From Zoogloea oleivorans (lineage in GTDB: Bacteria; Pseudomonadota; Gammaproteobacteria; Burkholderiales; Rhodocyclaceae): a stretch of DNA of 64,000 nucleotides. Positions 37,253 to 46,673 of the stretch are shown here, piece by piece (position 1 is the stretch's first letter; each line of letters opens with the position of its first letter). The DNA is taken from contig NZ_SDKK01000011.1 of the NCBI RefSeq assembly GCF_008107625.1, positions 1 to 64,000 of the forward strand, read 5' to 3'. The notes beneath the pieces were generated by a model. It had not been told where the DNA came from. It saw only the letters and a list, made by a program, of their open reading frames with translations, and ran no database searches. The position numbers were made by a program, and so were the translations under genes.

Positions 37253-38716
37253 TCATTGCAGTGTGTTTCCGTTCGCGGCCAGCGTGCCGGCCACGGGCTG
37301 ACGTCGCTCGTCGGTGATGTGCTGGATCATCAGGCGACGCTTGCCGCGGGCCGTCCGCGCAATGTGGCTGACCACCTCCAGCTCGGTGTCCACACAGCCC
37401 AGCAGCTTGACCTTGAAATAGTTGCGGATCACCTCGAGCACCGCCGGATCGAGCGGCGTGGCCGACTGCAGGCGGACGATCAGCTTGCCCGGCGCGAACT
37501 GCTCGTACTGGCACGCCTCGATCTGCAGGAACGCCGGCGGACGCAGCCCGCCGAGCGACGCCACCGGAATCCGGCGGCCATCCGCACCCACAAAATAATC
37601 GTTGTTGCGCCCGTCGATGCGCTCCAGCACCGGATAGCCCGACAACGCCGGATGGGCCGGCTTGTCCGACCACATGGCCAGATCGCCCGTGCGGTAGCGG
37701 ATGAAGGGCATCACCTTGTTGTCGAAGCCGGTGGCCACCACTTCACCCTGCACACCGGGCTGCGTGATCGGCTTGCCCTCGTCGTCGATGAGTTCCACGT
37801 GGCCGTACAGCGGCCACACAAAATAGCGGTGATCGTCCGGCATCGAACCGGCCATCACCGAACGCTCGGAATGGCCGTAGTGCACCAGCACCGGACAGCC
37901 GAACACCCGTTCGATCAGATCGACCATGTCGGGCTCGGCGCATTCCGAGAACAACTGCACGCCGCGCACGGCCTCGGTGAAACGGGGGTGCGGGTTGAAG
38001 TCCAGCCAGCGGGCCAGCTCATACACTGCCGACGAATAGCCCTGGATGAAACTCACCCCGTGTTCAATCGACGCCTCCACGTGACGCGGCATGTAGGCCG
38101 CATCCAGGTGGTTGGGGCTGATCCACAGCATCCGCTTGATCGGCTCGTAGCTGTGCAGAGGGCCGTTGTCCGCCGCCGAACCGCGAATGTTGCGGCCGCG
38201 CAGGGACAGCACCACGTCCTGCCGGGTCAGGCCGATGCGCTGACTGTAGGCCTCGATGTAGGCCGCCTCCTTGGCCCGCGAGACGCCCTTGTGAAGAAAG
38301 AAGCGGAAGGGTTCCGCCACCGAGCCGCTGGTCTGCATGGGCAGACGGTGCTCGGGCGCACAACCGGTGGACAGGTATTTCTCGGGTTCGCGCCGGTAAT
38401 CGAGCTTGGTCATCAGCGGAAACAGCGCCAGCCACTCGGAGGCCGGCATATCGATCAGCAACTGGGCGGCGATGGCCGCATAGGCCGGCACCGTCTGTGC
38501 CGCCCACAGCAGGGTTTCGCGCAGGCGGGCTTCAGCCAGATGGCCAATTTGATCCGCCGACCCGAGGGCCGCTTCGGCCCGGTAGCGCGGATAGTCCCGG
38601 CCATGACGCAGGCTGTCGGGAAGCAGGCCGTAGAGGCGCCCGATGGGTTCCTTGACCCATTGCGGCGCGTCCATGTAGCGCTTCAGCCAGCGGTAGCCCC
38701 AGTCTTCGATTCCCAT
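37253..38716 (-). CDS. Second PaaK/CapK-like adenylate-forming protein
   Basis: From the ATG at 38714-38716 the protein has 487 residues. It shows LPMQTSGSVAEPFRFFLH as the phosphate-binding loop (TSGS form), YGHSERSVMAG, FIRYRTGDLAMWSD and a C-terminal GKRRLMIQHI. The layout is that of CapK/PaaK proteins, with low similarity to the copy at 34693-36075. Two such genes flanking a glycosyltransferase suggests two separate acyl or aminoacyl modifications of the polymer, which is an inference. Confidence 0.78.
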   Translation of the reverse strand: MGIEDWGYRWLKRYMDAPQWVKEPIGRLYGLLPDSLRHGRDYPRYRAEAALGSADQIGHLAEARLRETLLWAAQTVPAYAAIAAQLLIDMPASEWLALFPLMTKLDYRREPEKYLSTGCAPEHRLPMQTSGSVAEPFRFFLHKGVSRAKEAAYIEAYSQRIGLTRQDVVLSLRGRNIRGSAADNGPLHSYEPIKRMLWISPNHLDAAYMPRHVEASIEHGVSFIQGYSSAVYELARWLDFNPHPRFTEAVRGVQLFSECAEPDMVDLIERVFGCPVLVHYGHSERSVMAGSMPDDHRYFVWPLYGHVELIDDEGKPITQPGVQGEVVATGFDNKVMPFIRYRTGDLAMWSDKPAHPALSGYPVLERIDGRNNDYFVGADGRRIPVASLGGLRPPAFLQIEACQYEQFAPGKLIVRLQSATPLDPAVLEVIRNYFKVKLLGCVDTELEVVSHIARTARGKRRLMIQHITDERRQPVAGTLAANGNTLQ

Positions 38717-38732
38717 ATCCGCTCCCGCCCCC

Positions 38733-39473
38733 TCAGCGCTTGATCCACTCGCGCGCAAACAGCGCGACGAAGGCCATGTCATCGATGAAATAACGGCGGA
38801 ACATGCGCCGCGGCTCCTGCAGGAAACGGTAGAACCACTCCAGCCCGGCCTTCTGCATCCACACCGGCGCCCGGCTGACGAGGCCCACGGCCACATCGAA
38901 AGTGCCACCGACGCCCATCGCGAAAGGCACCTTCATGGCCTCCTGGTAACGGGCCAGGAAAGCCTCTTTCTTGGGGGAACTGATGGCCACGAAAAGGATG
39001 TCCGGCCGGGTCGCGGCGATGGCCGCAACGACCCCCTCCTCCTCCTCCGGCGTCCAGTAGCCGTTGCGATAACCGGCCAGGGTCAGGCCCGGGTAGCGCG
39101 CCGGATAGATGCGGGCCACGCCGCTCACCACCTCTTCACGGGCGCCGAGCAAAAAGACCCGCCAGCCCTGCTCGGCCGAGCGCTTCATCAGCGCCTCGAA
39201 CAGGTCGATGCCGGTGACACGCTCCTTGAGCGGCTGGCCGAGCAGGCGTGAAGCCCACACCACCGGCATGCCATCGGCGTTGATCAGGTCGCAGTCGTTG
39301 ATGATCTGGCGCAAGCCAGGATCGCGACTGGCCTTGACGATCTTGTCCACGTTCACGACCACATGCTGGTGTGGCTTGCCGGAACGGATGAAGCCATCGA
39401 CCTGCCGAAGGGTTTCCTCCATGTTCAGGTTATCCACCGCACACCCCATCAATTGAATTCTCATAGTCATCAT
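38733..39473 (-). CDS. WecG/TagA/CpsF-family glycosyltransferase (GT26)
   Basis: The 246-residue protein has the GT26 hallmarks: HVVVNVDKIVKASRDPGLRQ, NADGMPVVWASRLLG, RVTGIDLFE, RVFLLGAREEV and GVGGTFDVAVG. The family transfers N-acetyl-mannosamine-type sugars, glucuronate or similar to a lipid-linked primer. It acts at the membrane face through its C-terminal amphipathic part (PRRMFRRYFIDDM). Three ATG codons are clustered at the start; the outermost is used here. Confidence 0.9.
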   Translation of the reverse strand: MMTMRIQLMGCAVDNLNMEETLRQVDGFIRSGKPHQHVVVNVDKIVKASRDPGLRQIINDCDLINADGMPVVWASRLLGQPLKERVTGIDLFEALMKRSAEQGWRVFLLGAREEVVSGVARIYPARYPGLTLAGYRNGYWTPEEEEGVVAAIAATRPDILFVAISSPKKEAFLARYQEAMKVPFAMGVGGTFDVAVGLVSRAPVWMQKAGLEWFYRFLQEPRRMFRRYFIDDMAFVALFAREWIKR

Positions 39474-39485
39474 CTCGCCCGGGAA

Positions 39486-41072
39486 TTATCCCTGCCCCCC
39501 ACGGCCCGCACCGTGCTGCAAGGCACGCCGCAGGGGTCCCGCCGGGGGTCCCAGGCGTGACCTTCTTGTCAAAAAATCGAAAACAGTCAGTCCGGACTGA
39601 TGACTGAGGGTGTGCACGCAGGCAATCCCCGGCAGCCAGCCCGGATCGATCCGCAGCTCGGTGTGCTCCACGTATTCGCTGGTCGTCAGCCGGTCGATGC
39701 AGCGCAGGCTGAGGGCATGGCCGTATTCCGGCACGCACACCTGGGCCGGGCGCAGCAGCTTGCCGGCATGACTGAAAACCGGCCCCGCCGGACGGGCGAA
39801 GCGGGCGTCGGCCACCACCGGGTTGGCAGCGTGCGGCTGCCACGGCCCGCGTGGCGTCGGCGCATGAAAGATGTGCAGCTCGTCATGCTTGTCGGCGCCG
39901 GGCTCGCTCACATTGCCCATCAGCCACCAGCGCCCGTCATGAGCGAACAGCGTGGCATCCACCAGGTCGATGTCGGTGAGGATGTCCTGCACCTTCTCCC
40001 AGCGGTCTGGCAGCGCCGTGCAGCGATACAGCTCGACGGTGCGATTGGCGCCGCTCTCCGGCACCATCCACAGGGCCCCGTCCCACCAGAACAGGAAGGG
40101 ATAGGACAAGTGCCAGGGCCGCGCCATGACCGGCACCGGCGCCTCCCAGTTACCATCCCGATGAACGCGGATGGCCTGCAGGGTGCCGCGGCCTTCCTTG
40201 TAGATGACTTGCTCTATGAACACCCACCAGCCTTCACCCGCAGCCGGCCACACCATCGGATCGGCCCAGAAACGGTCGGCCGGCGGGAGGATCAACTGGG
40301 CGCGGGCCGGATCGAAACAGATGTCCTCCCCGAAGGCCAGGGCGATGCCCCACTGGTCGCGGCTCAAGGCCTTGACTGCCGAACGCGCCACGCTGCGCCG
40401 CAACAGGGTCGAGAAACGCGCACGGGCGGTGAGGGACGGAAGCGGATGTGGCGCGCACACCGGCCCTTCGCGCAGCGGCGGCAGGCTGCCATCGCCGGCC
40501 AGGCGCAGCAGCGCCCGCCGCACCATGCCCATGCCCTTGGCGATTGCCCGGCGGCGGTTGCGGCGGATCGAGAACGTGCACGAGGCGCCCAGCGAAGCGT
40601 CGATCAAATGGCCGCTGGACACCGATTCGAGACGGATCGTCGTCGTATCGGCCCCCGCCACCACCGGCGCCGCGCCAGCCAGTGGATCGACCGCCGAACG
40701 CCCCGCCAGCATCAGCGACCAATGCCGGGGCGGGCCGGCAGGGATCGGCGCCGGATGGGTACGCAGGTCGAGCAGCACGTCGCAGGCCTGCTCGGCCAGC
40801 CAGTTGCCCGCGTTCATCGGGTCGGCATTGCAGGCCGACCACTCGGCCACGCCGGCCGGCATATGCAGCACGGCACTTTTCAGCGGCGACGCCCCCCGGT
40901 CGAACACCAGCGCATCCAGACAATCGGCCCAGTCGGCACCCGGCAGCGCCTCGCTATCGCGCAGCACGGTGGCCAGCTCGACCCCGGGAATGGCATGGCA
41001 GGCGGCCAGCAGATGTCCGATCCAGGCCGGCAGCGGGCCGGCCGGCAGATAGGCGGCGAAACGGATCTTCAT
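39486..41072 (-). CDS. Glucosamine inositolphosphorylceramide transferase-like / five-bladed propeller protein
   Basis: The 528-residue protein has an N-terminal half without clear motifs, probably formyltransferase-like, and a C-terminal half of beta-propeller repeats: RFWADPMVWPAAGEGWWVFI, LSYPFLFWWDGALWMVPESG and GRWWLMGNVSEPG. This propeller matches the N-terminal domain of plant GINT1-like proteins and is found in bacterial polysaccharide clusters. Its role is unknown. Its start overlaps the stop of the flippase gene. Confidence 0.65.
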   Translation of the reverse strand: MKIRFAAYLPAGPLPAWIGHLLAACHAIPGVELATVLRDSEALPGADWADCLDALVFDRGASPLKSAVLHMPAGVAEWSACNADPMNAGNWLAEQACDVLLDLRTHPAPIPAGPPRHWSLMLAGRSAVDPLAGAAPVVAGADTTTIRLESVSSGHLIDASLGASCTFSIRRNRRRAIAKGMGMVRRALLRLAGDGSLPPLREGPVCAPHPLPSLTARARFSTLLRRSVARSAVKALSRDQWGIALAFGEDICFDPARAQLILPPADRFWADPMVWPAAGEGWWVFIEQVIYKEGRGTLQAIRVHRDGNWEAPVPVMARPWHLSYPFLFWWDGALWMVPESGANRTVELYRCTALPDRWEKVQDILTDIDLVDATLFAHDGRWWLMGNVSEPGADKHDELHIFHAPTPRGPWQPHAANPVVADARFARPAGPVFSHAGKLLRPAQVCVPEYGHALSLRCIDRLTTSEYVEHTELRIDPGWLPGIACVHTLSHQSGLTVFDFLTRRSRLGPPAGPLRRALQHGAGRGGQG

Positions 41073-42310
41073 GCGAACACCTCCGGCGCCCGCCGCAACA
41101 CGGCCCGGCGCAGCAGGATGTTGCGCAGCAGGGTGACCAGCAGCAGCACCGAAAACAGGCTCAGGACCGCATTGAGTCCGGCAGGCACAAGGATCATCAC
41201 CATCCAGCAGGCCAGCACAAAAAAGATCAGCGACAGCAGGTTCACCTGCAGCGGCAACCGGGTTTCTTCAACCGTCTGCAGGTAATTGGCTTCGGGCAGC
41301 ACCAGCTGGCCCACGTAGAAGCTCGCCAGCTGCAGCAGAAAGATCGCCGTCGCCCCGCTCAGAGCAAAATCAGGGCGTTTGCCCCACCAGGCCATCAAGC
41401 TCCAGGCAACAATCGCCAGCAGGCTCAGGCCGCTGTTAAGGCGCACCAGGTTGCTGCGCAGGGTCCCGAGCAAGGCCCGCACCTCCTCGACGCCCTGCTG
41501 ACGGACCACCCGGGCCAGGGCCGGCAAAGCATTGAAAGTGAGCGCCCGCGGAAACAGCAGCAGCACGCTGGTCATACTGCCGATCAGCGCCACCAGACCA
41601 CCGTAACCCTGCCCCGCCACCTGCACGGTCAGCGGCACAAGAATCATCGACATGCCGGCACTGACCAGATTGAGGGCCGCCTGTTCGGCAGCCGTGCGGG
41701 CGGTGCCCGCCGGCAGCGGCACGGCGCCCCCCCCGGCACGGGCCCGAACAATCAGCAGGATCAGCCCGAGGCCGCCCATCAGCACGGTGGGAATCGCCAA
41801 GGCCGCGTAAGCCATCACCGGATGCGTCGCCCCGAACAGGCCCAGCCCGGCCGCCAGCGCCAGCACCACCAGCACCTCCATGACCAGCAAGATCCGATAA
41901 GTGCCCAGCGCCAGACCGTAGTGGCGAATCAGCGTGTAGGCCGTCCACCCGGCCAGCAGCAGCGCCGTCCAGCCCGGCTCGAAAACCCAGCCCGCCCAGG
42001 CCAGCAGCGGCAGCGGCAGGCACGCCAGCAGCGTGAAAACGAGGGCTCCGCGGGCCAGTCCGAGCATCACCGGGGCGGACTGGCCCGCGCCGGCCACCGG
42101 CACCCGCGCCAGGATCAGCGCCGACCAGCCGACCGCCGAGAACAAGCCGAGCATCATCGCGATGGACACATCGTTGGCGAAGCGTCCGAGGGCCTCGGTG
42201 CCGCACAGAATCTGGATGAGCATGAAATGGAGCAGGCGCTGGCCACCCGGCGCCGCCGTCACGGCCAGCACCTCGCCCCGCCGCAGGATCGACTGCAACC
42301 GGCCGCTCAT
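41069..42310 (-). CDS. Wzx-like polysaccharide flippase
   Basis: From the ATG at 42308-42310 the protein has 413 residues with about twelve hydrophobic helices and the polysaccharide-transporter layout. It should move lipid-linked repeat units across the inner membrane. It lies between a Wzy-like polymerase gene and a propeller protein gene, with 4-bp overlaps at both ends, so translation is coupled. The start was selected by the overlap. Confidence 0.8.
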   Translation of the reverse strand: MSGRLQSILRRGEVLAVTAAPGGQRLLHFMLIQILCGTEALGRFANDVSIAMMLGLFSAVGWSALILARVPVAGAGQSAPVMLGLARGALVFTLLACLPLPLLAWAGWVFEPGWTALLLAGWTAYTLIRHYGLALGTYRILLVMEVLVVLALAAGLGLFGATHPVMAYAALAIPTVLMGGLGLILLIVRARAGGGAVPLPAGTARTAAEQAALNLVSAGMSMILVPLTVQVAGQGYGGLVALIGSMTSVLLLFPRALTFNALPALARVVRQQGVEEVRALLGTLRSNLVRLNSGLSLLAIVAWSLMAWWGKRPDFALSGATAIFLLQLASFYVGQLVLPEANYLQTVEETRLPLQVNLLSLIFFVLACWMVMILVPAGLNAVLSLFSVLLLVTLLRNILLRRAVLRRAPEVFA

Positions 42311-43539
42311 GATGTGCTCCGGGCCTGGCGGCGTTGCCAGGCATCCGCGGCCGCCACCAGCGCCAGCGGCATCAGCAGGCTGGCCTGCGGGCGAAACATG
42401 ATGCCGTTGCTGAATGCAGTGGACGCCACCAGGGCGGCCAGCAGCGGTGCGGCAACCCCGGGCGGAAAAACGCGCGCCCACACGGCCAGCACCAGCAACA
42501 CCCCGCCCAGGCCAAGCAGCCCCTGCTGGTTGAGCAGACGAATGAAGTCGTTGTGGGAGTCCTTGGCGCTCCACCACCACACTTCGGAAACAATCCAGTC
42601 CGAGCCCTCACCGTGGCCAAACAGCCATTCGAGCAGGCTGCTGTTGGCCATGATGTCGGCCTTCTGCAGCCACATCGAAACCCGCCCCGACGACAGCTCA
42701 ACCATCTCGTCCCACGAGGGCAGGTGGATCAGGCCGAAGAGCAACGGCACAAAGGCCAGCGCCAGTCCCACCGCAGCAAGCACGAAAAAAACCAGCGGCA
42801 CCATCCGGCTGAGCTGGATCAGGTACACCGCGCCAAAGGCCACGGCGGCCACCATCGAGGTGCGCACACCCCAGCCATAGAACACCAGCACCACCGAAAA
42901 CAGCGCCAGACCGATCAGCAGGCGACGCCCCAGATGCCCCCCTTCATACAGGTACAGGGACAGGCCGGCGCACACCACGATCAGGTAGGACGTTGTATGC
43001 AGGGATGCAAAATACACCGGCCAGAACACCTCGCCCCCGCGGTTCAGGGACGGCGGCAGAAAGACCAGCCCGCCGATCACCGCCAGCCACACCAGGCCGA
43101 GGGTGACCCGCAGCAGGCGCAGGAGCAGCGCAGGCTCACGCCCGAAAAGCTGCATGAGCACCACCGACATCAGCACCGGCGTGACGATCTTCAGGTATTC
43201 GAAGCTTGCCGTGGTGAAGTTGTGCCCGGTCAGCAACTCCGTGGTCACGAAAGACGCCATGCCGAGGAGCACCGCCACCAGCACCAGCGGAGCGCGCTGC
43301 AAAATCGCATCAGCGTAGGTCAGGAGACCCGAGAAAATAACCCCCAGCAAGAGCATGTCGGCCAGCCGGTTGTAGACGGAATCCCCTTCCGCATCGACCA
43401 CCGGGTGGGTCAGCAGCACCGACAGTGCCAGCTTGCCCCACAAACCGATGAACAGCGCCCAGCAGAAGCCCCGCGCCACCCGCGTTTCAAAGGGACTCAG
43501 CTCGTCAGCCGCAAGGTTCATCGCCAGCGCCATGCCCAT
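42307..43539 (-). CDS. O-antigen ligase/Wzy-like polymerase
   Basis: The 410-residue protein has about ten membrane helices and a large periplasmic loop between about residues 255 and 320 that carries SAKDSHNDFIRLLNQQG. A conserved H-N-x(3-4)-L motif in that loop is typical of Wzy and WaaL proteins. It likely polymerises the repeat units in the periplasm. Its start overlaps the epsG stop. Confidence 0.85.
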   Translation of the reverse strand: MGMALAMNLAADELSPFETRVARGFCWALFIGLWGKLALSVLLTHPVVDAEGDSVYNRLADMLLLGVIFSGLLTYADAILQRAPLVLVAVLLGMASFVTTELLTGHNFTTASFEYLKIVTPVLMSVVLMQLFGREPALLLRLLRVTLGLVWLAVIGGLVFLPPSLNRGGEVFWPVYFASLHTTSYLIVVCAGLSLYLYEGGHLGRRLLIGLALFSVVLVFYGWGVRTSMVAAVAFGAVYLIQLSRMVPLVFFVLAAVGLALAFVPLLFGLIHLPSWDEMVELSSGRVSMWLQKADIMANSSLLEWLFGHGEGSDWIVSEVWWWSAKDSHNDFIRLLNQQGLLGLGGVLLVLAVWARVFPPGVAAPLLAALVASTAFSNGIMFRPQASLLMPLALVAAADAWQRRQARSTS

Positions 43540-44429
43540 CAGAAGTCGAGGAGTACGCCGCCGATGACGGTCACGCCCGCCTCGCGCAGGCTGGCCGACA
43601 AAACGGCCAGACGCTTGTGGGCGGTCGCATGCCGGCGCGCCACCACGAGGGCGCTGCCGCAGGCGGCAGCGACCAGTTGTGCATCGGCGCCGACTTCGTC
43701 CGCCGGCGTATCCACCAGCGTCATGTCGAAATCTTCCCGGGCCGCCGCCAGCTGCGCCGCAAAGGACCGACGGGCGAGCAGCTCCTGGGGGTTCGGCGGC
43801 ACGATGCCGGCCTGCAGCACCGACAGGTGGGCAAAGCGCGCATGCGGCGGAATCTGTCCGCTGTCGCTGCGCTCGGCCAGACGCGCCGCCAGCCCCCCCG
43901 CCGGACTCATGCGAAACAGGCTCTGCTGGCGCGGAAAACGCAGGTCACCATCGATCAGCAAGGTCCGCTCACCCAGCTGGGAGAAGACCACCGCCAGATT
44001 GGCCGCCAACCAGCTGCGCCCCTCGCCGCGCGACGCGCCGACAATCGCCACGGTCTTTTGCAGCGGCCTGGCCATGCGCCGCAGCACCAGTTGGCTGCGC
44101 AGCTTGCGCAGGGCTTCGACCCGGGGTGAATCGGGCTCGAAGGCCGCCACCAGTTCCGGATCGACACCCTGATCACCGGCACGCAGCACCGGGTAATCGA
44201 ACTGGCTGGCAAGGGCGCCCTGCACATCGGCGCTCGTCACCAGGCCCAGCTCGACTGCCGCCTCACCGAACGGAATGCCGCGCTCCTGCTGGCGTGCCGC
44301 CACGCGACTGACCGCATCGGCCGGCAAGCGGCCGCTGGCAACCAGGATTTCGCCCAGGCTGGGCGCCATCGGTCGGGCTTTCTCGAAGGCCGAGACGTTC
44401 AGGCGGCCGATCGTATTCTTCATGTCCAT
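43539..44429 (-). CDS. epsG: Chain-length regulator tyrosine kinase-like ATPase (EpsG-like)
   Basis: The 296-residue protein has an N-terminal MshEN-like segment (LGEILVASGRLPADAVSRVA) and a ParA/MinD-type domain: degenerate P-loop GASRGEGRSWLAANLAVVF, Walker A' TLLIDGDLRFP and Walker B MTLVDTPADE. EpsG proteins in methanolan-type clusters pair with EpsF as BY-kinases. The P-loop lacks the usual Gly-Lys-Ser/Thr; the position holds Gly-Arg-Ser, which is common in this family. There is no clear C-terminal tyrosine cluster. Confidence 0.82.
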   Translation of the reverse strand: MDMKNTIGRLNVSAFEKARPMAPSLGEILVASGRLPADAVSRVAARQQERGIPFGEAAVELGLVTSADVQGALASQFDYPVLRAGDQGVDPELVAAFEPDSPRVEALRKLRSQLVLRRMARPLQKTVAIVGASRGEGRSWLAANLAVVFSQLGERTLLIDGDLRFPRQQSLFRMSPAGGLAARLAERSDSGQIPPHARFAHLSVLQAGIVPPNPQELLARRSFAAQLAAAREDFDMTLVDTPADEVGADAQLVAAACGSALVVARRHATAHKRLAVLSASLREAGVTVIGGVLLDF

Positions 44430-44438
44430 CTCTGTTCC

Positions 44439-45824
44439 TTAAGCCCGCCGGGCCGCCGCCGGAAAAAAGCGCGCCAGCAGTCCGGCGGCGGCACGCGGGC
44501 CACTGCCGATTTCCACCAGCAGCGGCGCGCCAAGGGCGTCGCTCAGATCGCCGGCACCCCGGATGCGGCGATCCAGCAGTTCGCGCACGATGACTACCGC
44601 CATGCCGAGCAGACCGCCGATGAATACCGCCAGGCCCACATTGAGCATCAGCTTGGGACTGGCCGCCTCGGTGGGCGCAACCGCCGACGACAGCAGGGCC
44701 ACATTGCCCTGGCGCGACTTGCTCTCGAGGGAGGTCTGGGTCAGGCGTGCCATTACCAGGTCATAGGCCTTCTGGGCGCTGTCCACTTCACGCTGCAGCA
44801 CGCCCATTTCGTCGCGCTGCTGCTTGAGGGCCAGCACCCGTTGCTTCTGGGTTTCGAGGCGGCTCTTGATGTCGCCTTCCCGGGCCTGGTTGATGCGGCT
44901 GTTGGTGCCGACCACCGCCGCCACCTGGCCCGATTCGACGCGCAGGCGGCCGCGCAGGGATTCCACTTCGCCCTTCACGCGCTGATATTGGGGATGGTTT
45001 TCGCCGAGGTAGCCGGACAGCTCGATGAGCTTGGCTTCCTGGCGGGCCAAATCCACCTTGAGGGCCTGGATCAACGGATTGCTCGCCACTTCGTTCATGC
45101 CACCGCCCTGGCGCTGGCGCGACGACGTTTCGGTACTCAAGCCCTGGGCTGCGGTGAACTGGGTGGAAAGCTCGGTGAGGCGGGCGGTTTCGAGGTCGAG
45201 CTTCTCGTCACCGACAAGACCGTGGGCGCTCTGGAATTCGGACAGGCGAACCTGGGCCTGTTCGAGGTTGGCACGCAGCGACTTGGTGTGCTCGTCGAAC
45301 CACAGGGCCGACTGGCGGGCCGGCTCGACCTTCAGTTCGAGGTCGATCTCGATGTAGGCGCGGGCCAGTGCGTTGGCGTAATCGGCGGCAAACTTCGGGT
45401 CTTCGGCGGTCACGGTGATCGTCAGCACATTGCTTTCGTGGGAGGGGCTGACCTTGACGCCCTTTTTCAGGCGACCGGCAATCCAGCGGTCCACATCGCC
45501 CTGCCCGCCCGACGCCTTCTGCCAGCGTTCCGTCCAGCGCGGCTGCGTCGCCACCTTGAGGGCGGCGACAGCGCGGGCCCCGACCCGGTCGCTGGCGATG
45601 ATGTCGGCCTGGGTGGCCAGAAAGCCGGGCGTCGTCGCCCCACTGCCCGGATGCCCGACCAGCGGATCGGTGCCGCGCGCCTCCACCACCACATCGGCGG
45701 TGGCCGTGTACTGGCGCGGCAGGATCAGGCTGACCAGCAGGGCCAGCAGGACGACCCCGCCCCACACCAGGTAAAGGCTTCGGCGACGAGCCTGCAGGAC
45801 TGCCAGGAGTTGTGAGAATCCCAT
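44439..45824 (-). CDS. epsF: Chain-length determinant protein (Wzc-N/EpsF-like)
   Basis: The 461-residue inner-membrane protein has a Wzz domain: an N-terminal helix (residues 15-37), a periplasmic coiled-coil region (about 160-370, with LRANLEQAQVRLSEFQSAHG), the proline-containing SAVAPTEAASPKLMLNVGLA and a second helix near 410. It sets polymer length and gates export together with EpsE and EpsG. It is placed between epsE and epsG, as in other exosortase-type EPS clusters. Confidence 0.88.
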   Translation of the reverse strand: MGFSQLLAVLQARRRSLYLVWGGVVLLALLVSLILPRQYTATADVVVEARGTDPLVGHPGSGATTPGFLATQADIIASDRVGARAVAALKVATQPRWTERWQKASGGQGDVDRWIAGRLKKGVKVSPSHESNVLTITVTAEDPKFAADYANALARAYIEIDLELKVEPARQSALWFDEHTKSLRANLEQAQVRLSEFQSAHGLVGDEKLDLETARLTELSTQFTAAQGLSTETSSRQRQGGGMNEVASNPLIQALKVDLARQEAKLIELSGYLGENHPQYQRVKGEVESLRGRLRVESGQVAAVVGTNSRINQAREGDIKSRLETQKQRVLALKQQRDEMGVLQREVDSAQKAYDLVMARLTQTSLESKSRQGNVALLSSAVAPTEAASPKLMLNVGLAVFIGGLLGMAVVIVRELLDRRIRGAGDLSDALGAPLLVEIGSGPRAAAGLLARFFPAAARRA

Positions 45825-45836
45825 TTTCGTTTCCGC

Positions 45837-46673
45837 TCAGAACAGTGCTTCGCGCACGACAATGACATCGTCCGGTTGCACGGCGTCGTTCAGTTGGGGA
45901 GTGAGGATGCGGGTCGCCCCGTCTTCACCCCGGCGATGGATGCGGATACCCCGCTCGGTGCCCCGCGGGTTGAGACCGCCGCCCAGGGAGAGCGCCTGCA
46001 GCACGGTCATCTGGCGCTCAACCCGGTAGGCGCCGGCGCGCTGCACCTCGCCATACACGTAGAACTGGGGCGCACGGTGCACATACAGGGTGTCGCCGGC
46101 CTGGATCGGCACGTCCTTCTCCGGCGTCCAGCTCACAAAAAGTTCGGTCACGTCGATCTCGGCGCGTACCCGGCGACCGTTGCGCATGCCGGTCAGAATC
46201 ACCTTGTCGCCGGCCTGCGGGCTGCCGCCGCCGGCCAGGGCCAGCGCGTCGGTCACCTTCATGGTAGTGCTTTCGAGCGGATAGCGGCCTGGGCGAGCCA
46301 CCTGGCCAAGCACCGAAACCTGGGCGCCACGCACCTGCTGCAGCACCAGCGTGACTTGCGGCTGAAGCACGAAGCCCCCCTTGCGCAAGCCCTCGGCAAT
46401 AGCCTGCTCGGCAGCCGCCACCGACAGTCCGCCGATATGCACGCTGCCGACCAGCGGATAGCTGATGACGCCGGTTTCCGACACCCGCGTTTCGAGGCTC
46501 AGGTCCGGGTTCTGGAAAACCGAAATTTTCACCCCGTCACCCGGCCCGAGGCGGTATTCCTGCGCCGCCGGCTCGCTGGCGCGCAGCACTGCCGGCGCCA
46601 GCACAAGGGCCAGCATCACGGCCGCCAGCACCCGGCCCAACCAGGCTTTCCTTCCGATCCAGCATTCCCTCAA
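45837..46673 (-). CDS. epsE: Polysaccharide export outer membrane protein (Wza/EpsE-like)
   Basis: The start is set at a TTG (46671-46673) that overlaps the epsL stop (TTGA); a GTG at 46682 is an alternative. The protein then has 278 residues, with a signal peptide ending near LRASEPA, a Poly_export domain (YRLGPGDGVKISVFQNPDLS) and two SLBB domains (VSVLGQVARPGRYPL and FYVYGEVQRAGAYRV). It forms the periplasmic and outer-membrane part of the export channel. No lipobox Cys is seen, unlike classical Wza. Confidence 0.85.
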   Translation of the reverse strand: MRECWIGRKAWLGRVLAAVMLALVLAPAVLRASEPAAQEYRLGPGDGVKISVFQNPDLSLETRVSETGVISYPLVGSVHIGGLSVAAAEQAIAEGLRKGGFVLQPQVTLVLQQVRGAQVSVLGQVARPGRYPLESTTMKVTDALALAGGGSPQAGDKVILTGMRNGRRVRAEIDVTELFVSWTPEKDVPIQAGDTLYVHRAPQFYVYGEVQRAGAYRVERQMTVLQALSLGGGLNPRGTERGIRIHRRGEDGATRILTPQLNDAVQPDDVIVVREALF

